From positions 1-64,000 of the forward strand of contig NZ_JAENHP010000025.1 in the NCBI RefSeq assembly GCF_016834655.1: a stretch of 64,000 nt of DNA, written 5' to 3'. Below, piece by piece: positions 59,577-64,000 of this stretch. Every line of letters starts with the position of its first letter. The stretch's first letter is position 1. A program made the position numbers and the translations under genes. The stretch is from Paractinoplanes ovalisporus. Lineage in GTDB: Bacteria > Actinomycetota > Actinomycetes > Mycobacteriales > Micromonosporaceae. The notes under the pieces were generated by a model. That model searched no databases. It was not told the origin of the DNA and saw nothing but the letters and a program-made list of their open reading frames with translations.

Positions 59577-59861
59577 ATGAGCGACGTCGATGTGCGCGAC
59601 AACCCCTCGCAGAACCGCTTCGAGCTGACCGTCGACGGGGAACTGGGCGGCATGGCCGTCTACCGGATCCGCGACGGCGTCGTCGTCGTGACCCACAGCG
59701 AGATCGACCGGCGGTTCCGCGGCCAAGGCCTGGCCAACGTGCTGGCCCAGCGCACGCTCGACGAGCTGCGAGCCCGAGGCGCCAAGGTCTACCCGGCATG
59801 CCCGTTCTTCGCCAAATACGTCGCCGAGCACCCGGAGTACGACGACATCATCGAGGACTAG
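59577..59861 (+). CDS. Small GNAT-family N-acetyltransferase (YjdJ-like)
   Basis: 94 residues of the short GNAT group. The acetyl-CoA-binding signature is IDRRFRGQGLANVLAQRTLDELRARG, followed by the typical PACPFFAKYVAEHPEY end. The acceptor substrate of this group is unknown. The ATG at 59577 begins MSDVDVRDNPSQNRFEL. Its promoter must overlap that of the divergent lipoprotein. Confidence 0.9.
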   Translation: MSDVDVRDNPSQNRFELTVDGELGGMAVYRIRDGVVVVTHSEIDRRFRGQGLANVLAQRTLDELRARGAKVYPACPFFAKYVAEHPEYDDIIED

Positions 59862-59951
59862 TTCACGCTCGCGCGCAGGGTGGTTCTCACACTCACGCAC
59901 GGGGTGGTGCCCGTCTTCGCGCGTGACTAGCTCACGGGATATGGCTGGAGG

Positions 59952-59996
59952 CCGGTTGCCGACGGTCGAGCCCCCGCTGTGACCGCCGGCAACCGG
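59952..59996. terminator. Hairpin between convergent GNAT and nagZ genes
   Basis: A 10-bp stem CCGGTTGCCG/CGGCAACCGG with a 25-nt loop lies 20 bp after the nagZ stop. No clear U-tract; terminator role is likely from position. Confidence 0.45.
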
Positions 59997-60016
59997 AGTT
60001 GGTGAGCCGCGCCCTC

Positions 60017-61576
60017 TCAGGCCGCGAGCGGCTGCGGGGCCGGCGCCGGCACCCGCGTGCCCGCGATGAGTTCGGCCGCGGCCAGACCACAGGCCCGGGT
60101 CGCGCCGAACGTCGCGATGTGCACCGAGCCCAGCACCGTCTCGGGCAGGCCCATCTCGACCACGATCGCGTCGGGCCGCTGAGCCAGCACGGCGGCCAGC
60201 GTGTCGGCCAGCCAGGCGTGGCGGTGCACGTCGCGCACCACGAGCACCAGCGGGCGCCCGGCGGCGCCGTCGAGCACGGTCGCGGCCGGGTCGGCGCCCA
60301 GCTCGTCCTCGGTCAGGCGCACCGAGGTGGTTCCGGGCAGCAGCTCGTCGAGCGGCGCGCCGACACCCCAGGGCGTCTCGGCGCCGATCGCGATGTTGCG
60401 CGGCGGGGCGAACTCGACCACGTGCGGCGCCTCGCTCACCGGCAGCGCCGCGTCGGCCGACGAGGTGACCCGGACGGCGCGGCGGGCGGCCGCGAACCCG
60501 ACCGTGTTGGTGTGGCTGAGCACGGCCACCTCGGGCGTCGCGTCGGCGATCGCGCGGGAGCCGGTGGCGGTCTGGGTCGCGGTGGCCCACCGGCCCAGGC
60601 GGCGGACCCGGGCCGCGGCGGAACGCAGCCGCTCCTCGGGGAGCTCACCCGAGCGGACGGCGGCCACGATGGCGTCGCGCAGCAGCACGGCCGTCTGCTC
60701 GTCGGCGTGGTCGCCGCCCACGCAGATCGCGTCGACCCCGGCCGCGAGCGCCTTGACGGTCGCACCGGCCAGCCCGTACCTCCGGCGTACGGCCTGCATC
60801 TCGATGCCGTCGGTGACGATCAGCCCGTCGAAGCCGAGCTCCTCGCGCAGCAGACCGGTCATGATCTTGTGGCTGAGGGTGGCCGGGAGTTCGGTGTCGT
60901 AGGCCGGGACGAGCAGATGCCCGGTCATGACCACCTGGACACCGGCCTCGATCGCGGCCCGGAACGGCACGAGCTCACACTCGGCCAGCTGGGCCCGGTC
61001 GCGGTCGATCAGCGGGACGTCGTGGTGCGAGTCGACGCTGGTGTCACCGTGACCCGGGAAGTGCTTGGCACACGCGGCGACGCCCGCCGCCTGAAGACCA
61101 CGGATGAACGCGGCCGAGTGACGGGCGACCAGGTGCGGCTCGGCCCCGAACGCCCGTACGCCGATAACGGGGTTGTCCGCATTGCTGTTGACGTCCGCGT
61201 CGGGTGCGTAGTCGAGCGTGATGCCGGCGTTGGCCAGGTCGGCCCCCAGATCGCGGGCGACCTCCTCGGTCAGCAGCACGTCGTCGATCGCGCCCAGGGC
61301 CAGGTTGCCGGGCCGGGAGCTGCCGTGCCGCGACTCGAACCGGGTGACGTCACCGGCTTCCTCGTCGATCGCCACCAGCACGTCCGGACGCTCGGCCCGC
61401 AGTTGCGCGGTCAGCGCCGCGACCTGGGCCGGCGACTCGACGTTGCGGGCGAACAGCGCGACGCCGCCCAGTCCTTCGCCGAGCCACCGCCGGACCCAGT
61501 CGGGCGCGGTGGTGCCGACGAATCCCGGCTGAAGCACCGACGCGGCCAGTTCCGGCAATTCGCCTTGGTTCGGCAT
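60017..61576 (-). CDS. Beta-N-acetylglucosaminidase, GH3 (NagZ-like)
   Basis: 519 residues. The GH3 barrel (about 1-330) has VAIDEEAGDVTRF, the NagZ catalytic loop with its His-Asp dyad in KHFPGHGDTSVDSHHDVPLI, and the nucleophile Asp in LIVTDGIEMQAV. A C-terminal GH3 domain (about 360-500) follows, as in two-domain NagZ of Gram-positive bacteria. It removes GlcNAc from muropeptides or chito-oligomers. No signal peptide is seen. ATG 61576 (MPNQGELPELAASVLQPGFVG) is used. Together with the GH20 gene at the window start it suggests amino-sugar recycling. Confidence 0.93.
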   Translation of the reverse strand: MPNQGELPELAASVLQPGFVGTTAPDWVRRWLGEGLGGVALFARNVESPAQVAALTAQLRAERPDVLVAIDEEAGDVTRFESRHGSSRPGNLALGAIDDVLLTEEVARDLGADLANAGITLDYAPDADVNSNADNPVIGVRAFGAEPHLVARHSAAFIRGLQAAGVAACAKHFPGHGDTSVDSHHDVPLIDRDRAQLAECELVPFRAAIEAGVQVVMTGHLLVPAYDTELPATLSHKIMTGLLREELGFDGLIVTDGIEMQAVRRRYGLAGATVKALAAGVDAICVGGDHADEQTAVLLRDAIVAAVRSGELPEERLRSAAARVRRLGRWATATQTATGSRAIADATPEVAVLSHTNTVGFAAARRAVRVTSSADAALPVSEAPHVVEFAPPRNIAIGAETPWGVGAPLDELLPGTTSVRLTEDELGADPAATVLDGAAGRPLVLVVRDVHRHAWLADTLAAVLAQRPDAIVVEMGLPETVLGSVHIATFGATRACGLAAAELIAGTRVPAPAPQPLAA

Positions 61577-61605
61577 AGGCCCCCGTACCTCCGGTGACGT
61601 TTAGC

Positions 61606-61621
61606 GCGCTCGAGGGAGCGC
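61606..61621 (-). promoter_or_regulatory. Inverted repeat upstream of nagZ
   Basis: GCGCTC-GAGG-GAGCGC is a 6-4-6 palindrome 30 bp upstream of the nagZ start. GAGCGC half-sites resemble LacI-family operators such as CebR (GGGAGCGCTCCC), but arm order and spacing differ. An 11-bp palindrome GACCA-A-TGGTC lies nearby at about 61636-61648. Confidence 0.35.
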
Positions 61622-61720
61622 ACCCCCCGTTGTGCGGACCAATGGTCACACCCCGAGCCTGTTTCAGTCAACAAACCTTTCTATTAGCTTTGAGTGAAAG
61701 TCGGTCGATACGATGCGGGG

Positions 61721-61861
61721 GTGACCCTCTCCACGCTCGCCGCGGAAGGCGCCTCCGGCGTCGACTGGTCCGAGGTCCACGCCGTCCGCCTCTTGGGTGT
61801 GGCCCTGGCCTTCCTCATCCTGATCTGGGCCATCCGTCGCATGTTCGGCGGCAAGAAGTAG
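61721..61861 (+). CDS. Small single-TM protein, possibly leaderless
   Basis: 46 residues: LSTLAAEGASGVDWSEVHAV, then RLLGVALAFLILIWAIRRMF, one TM helix, and a GGKK end. The GTG at 61721 follows a -10-like TACGAT by six bases, with TTAGCT 18 bp upstream. This is the arrangement of a leaderless mRNA, common in actinobacteria. No ribosome site precedes it. It is 16 bp before the oxidoreductase gene and probably co-transcribed. Function unknown. Confidence 0.65.
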   Translation: MTLSTLAAEGASGVDWSEVHAVRLLGVALAFLILIWAIRRMFGGKK

Positions 61862-61877
61862 GGGTATCCGGAGCGGC

Positions 61878-62828
61878 ATGCGCATCGGATACTTCCTCTC
61901 CTGCGAGGAATACGGCCCGGCCGAACTGCTCGAACAGGCACGCGGCGCCGAACGGGCCGGCTTCTCCGCCCTCTGGATCTCGGATCACTACCACCCGTGG
62001 GTCGACGCCCAGGGCAACAGCCCGTTCGTGTGGTCGATGATCGGGGCCCTGAGCCAGGCGACCTCGCTGCCGATCACCACCGCGGTGACCTGCCCGACGG
62101 TCCGGATCCATCCGGCGGTGATCGCCCAGGCCGCGGCCACCAGCGCGGTGCTCACCGGCGGGCGGTTCCGGCTCGGGATCGGCACCGGCGAGGCGCTCAA
62201 CGAGCACATCTTCGGCGATGCGTGGCCGGAGGAGGACGTACGGCTGGAAATGCTCGAAGAATCGGTCGAGGTGATGCGCGGTCTCTGGGAGGGCGGCACC
62301 TTCTCGCACCACGGCAAGCACTACACCGTCGAGAACGCGCGGATCTACACGCTGCCCGAGAACCCGGTCGAGATCTACGTGTCCGGCTTCGGGCCCAAGG
62401 CGGTCGACGTGGCGGCCCGGATCGGCGACGGCTACGTCAGCACCATGCCCGACGGCGAGCTGGTGTCGCGCTTCCGCGACAACGGCGGAGGTTCGAAGAT
62501 CGCGCAGGCCGGGTTCAAGGCCGCCTTCGCCGCATCCGCCGAGGAGGGCGCCAAGATCGCGTACGAGAAATGGCCGAACGCCGGCGTGCCCGGTGAGCTC
62601 TCCCAGGTGTTGCCCTCGCCCAAGCACTTCGAGCAGGCGTCGCAGCTGGTCACCGAGGAGATGGTGGGTGAGTCGTTCGTGTGCGGCAACGACCCGGCGG
62701 CCCACCTCGAAATGATCGACAAGTATCGGCAGGCGGGCTTCGACGAGGTGTACGTGGCCAACACCGGCCCGCACTATCAGGGCCTGTTCGACCTGTACGC
62801 CGATCAGATCCTGCCCAAGATCTCGTAG
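61878..62828 (+). CDS. F420-dependent LLM-class oxidoreductase (FGD-like)
   Basis: 316 residues of the luciferase-like TIM-barrel family that uses coenzyme F420. It starts MRIGYFLSCEEYGPAELLEQA; the active-site region FSALWISDHYHPWVDAQGNSPFVWS matches the glucose-6-phosphate dehydrogenase (FGD)/TIGR03557-type group. ITTAVTCPTVRIHPAVIAQAAAT and RFRLGIGTGEALNEHI follow. The end VANTGPHYQGLFDLYADQILP is standard. The sugar-phosphate-binding residues cannot be checked here, so the substrate is open. Start ATG 61878 follows GGAGCGGC. Confidence 0.9.
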   Translation: MRIGYFLSCEEYGPAELLEQARGAERAGFSALWISDHYHPWVDAQGNSPFVWSMIGALSQATSLPITTAVTCPTVRIHPAVIAQAAATSAVLTGGRFRLGIGTGEALNEHIFGDAWPEEDVRLEMLEESVEVMRGLWEGGTFSHHGKHYTVENARIYTLPENPVEIYVSGFGPKAVDVAARIGDGYVSTMPDGELVSRFRDNGGGSKIAQAGFKAAFAASAEEGAKIAYEKWPNAGVPGELSQVLPSPKHFEQASQLVTEEMVGESFVCGNDPAAHLEMIDKYRQAGFDEVYVANTGPHYQGLFDLYADQILPKIS

Positions 62829-62868
62829 GCGTTTGCCCGTCATGTCCGCGGGGCACAATGGCCGCTCG

Positions 62869-64000
62869 ATGAAGCTACCCGTCTACGGACCCCGCCTCCG
62901 CAAGGTCGCCCGCAAGCATTTCGGCTGGCCGTCGCTGCGTCCCGGCCAGTTCAAGCCGATGCGGGCCGTCCTGCGCCGCCGCGACGCGCTGGTCGTGCTG
63001 CCCACCGGCGCCGGCAAGTCGGCGATCTATCAGATCCCGGCCGTGCTGCTGCCCGGCCCGACCGTGGTGATCTCGCCGCTGCTCGCCCTCCAGCAGGACC
63101 AAATCGCGGCCCTCAACGAGCGGAACGATCCCCAGATCCGGGCCGTACGGGTGAGCTCGGCCGAGACCCCGGCCCAGCAGCGCGAGGCGATCCGGGAGAT
63201 CCGCGAGGGCCGCGCCGAGTTCCTGTTCATCACCCCCGAGCAGCTCAGCGATCCCGAGCGGATGGCCGAGGTGCGCGCGCTCAAGCCCGGCCTGGTGGCC
63301 GTCGACGAGGCGCACTGCATCTCGGCCTGGGGCCACGACTTCCGCCCCGAGTTCCTCGCCCTGGGCGACCTGATCAAGGGGATCGGCCGTCCGCCCGTCC
63401 TGGCCCTGACCGCGACCGCCTCACCCCCGGTGCGCGACGACATCATCGAACGCCTGCAGCTGAACAAACCCGAGATCCACGTGTCGGGCCTGGACCGGCG
63501 CAACCTGTTCCTCGAGGTCGCCTACTGCCCCGACGAGAGCTACCGCTGGCGCAAGCTGACCGCCCTGCTCGACGCGGCGACCGGCCCCGGCATCATCTAT
63601 GTCGCGACCCGCCGCTCGGCCGAGGAACTGGCCGCCCGCCTCAGCGAGTCCGGCTACCCGGCCGAGTTCTACCACGGCGGCATGGCCGCGGGCGCCCGCG
63701 AACAGAAGCACGAGGACTTCACCGCCGACAAGATCGGCATCATGGTCGCCACGTCGGCGTTCGGCATGGGCATCGACAAGCCGAACATCCGCTGGGTGGC
63801 CCACGTGGCCCTGCCCGACTCCCCCGACAGCTACTTCCAGGAGATCGGCCGCGCCGGCCGCGACGGCGACCCGGCCCAGGCCCTGCTGCTGTGGCGTTCC
63901 GAGGACGAGGCCATCCAGCGCTTCTTCACCGGCGGCGCCCCCGACGAGGTCGAGCTGCGCGAACTGGCGGCGGCGTTGCGCGCGGGCCCGGCGACCAAGA
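62869..64000 (+). CDS. recQ: RecQ-family DNA helicase (3' end outside window)
   Basis: The first 377 codons of a superfamily 2 3'-5' helicase. Motif 0 is in HFGWPSLRPGQFKPMRAVL, Walker A LPTGAGKSAIYQIP, motif Ia ISPLLALQQDQ, DEAH box VDEAHCISAWGHDFRPEF, motif III ALTATA, motif V GIMVATSAFGMGIDKPNIRWV, and motif VI YFQEIGRAGRDGDPAQALLL. The aromatic-rich loop after DEAH, which couples ATP and DNA binding, is present. ATG 62869 (MKLPVYGPRLRKVARKHFG) is used; no good ribosome site is visible. Zinc-binding and HRDC domains would lie beyond the window. Confidence 0.93.
   Translation, partial: MKLPVYGPRLRKVARKHFGWPSLRPGQFKPMRAVLRRRDALVVLPTGAGKSAIYQIPAVLLPGPTVVISPLLALQQDQIAALNERNDPQIRAVRVSSAETPAQQREAIREIREGRAEFLFITPEQLSDPERMAEVRALKPGLVAVDEAHCISAWGHDFRPEFLALGDLIKGIGRPPVLALTATASPPVRDDIIERLQLNKPEIHVSGLDRRNLFLEVAYCPDESYRWRKLTALLDAATGPGIIYVATRRSAEELAARLSESGYPAEFYHGGMAAGAREQKHEDFTADKIGIMVATSAFGMGIDKPNIRWVAHVALPDSPDSYFQEIGRAGRDGDPAQALLLWRSEDEAIQRFFTGGAPDEVELRELAAALRAGPATK

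Overview
The window reads as chromosome of a high-GC actinomycete, most likely a member of the Micromonosporaceae and perhaps an Actinoplanes relative. That is an inference from several features. G+C is very high, and GTG and TTG starts are frequent. Actinobacterial phosphatidylinositol-mannoside genes (pgsA, an LpxL-like acyltransferase, pimA) are present. There is a FliA/WhiG-type sigma factor, as in actinomycetes with flagellated spores, together with cyanophycin synthetase and the conserved block hisS-MBL-cyclophilins-relA-apt-secF-secD-yajC-ruvB-ruvA-ruvC-yebC-pdxT. No rRNA, tRNA, CRISPR array, prophage or insertion sequence was recognised.

Layout. 1-7.5 kb: a GH20 hexosaminidase fragment, then an amidohydrolase, a RidA protein and a complete urease operon ureABC-ureF-ureG-ureD. 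A perfect GlnR-type box and a 16-bp inverted repeat overlapping the ureA ribosome binding site lie in the ureA leader. 7.6-12 kb: a deleted methyltransferase, a sigma-28-family factor, a small unknown gene, and a Ser/Thr kinase whose outside part looks like a family 2 carbohydrate-binding module. 12.4-18.9 kb: cyanophycin synthetase, an MFS exporter fused to a monooxygenase-like domain, a divergent HxlR regulator/thioesterase pair, and an acyl-ACP desaturase whose start region carries a perfect 35-bp palindrome. 18.9-41.3 kb: the conserved housekeeping block of translation, stringent response, purine salvage, Sec accessory proteins, Holliday junction processing, PLP synthesis and PI-mannoside synthesis. 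ruvB is interrupted in its P-loop by a 336-residue intein with LAGLIDADG endonuclease motifs and an unusual N-terminal proline. pdxS lies inverted relative to pdxT.

41.5-51.6 kb: an EF-G-like GTPase, back-to-back truncated remnants of a flavin monooxygenase and a TetR regulator, a diguanylate cyclase, an ADP-ribosylglycohydrolase, a two-component system, and a secreted metalloprotease-like protein with fibronectin III and ricin-type lectin regions. 51.6-59.2 kb: an adenosine-deaminase-family enzyme, trans-aconitate methyltransferase with an internal heptapeptide expansion, an aldo/keto reductase, a cold shock protein, a three-gene membrane module (DUF1469/DUF3618/DUF4235), an MscS channel and a DUF1206 protein. 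59.2-64 kb: a lipoprotein, a GNAT protein, NagZ, an F420-type oxidoreductase, and the start of a RecQ helicase.

Themes. Nitrogen: urease and cyanophycin synthetase both have GlnR-like sites upstream. Genome plasticity: five short tandem-repeat arrays with unit lengths 21, 24-25, 26, 27 and 50 bp sit in or beside genes, two loci carry clean deletions, and one conserved block has a local inversion. DNA repair: ruvCAB has a LexA-like box and is additionally gated by an intein. No single operon here looks like an entirely new system. The best leads are the RuvB intein, the kinase with a carbohydrate-binding-like sensor, the ureA leader, and the desaturase palindrome.
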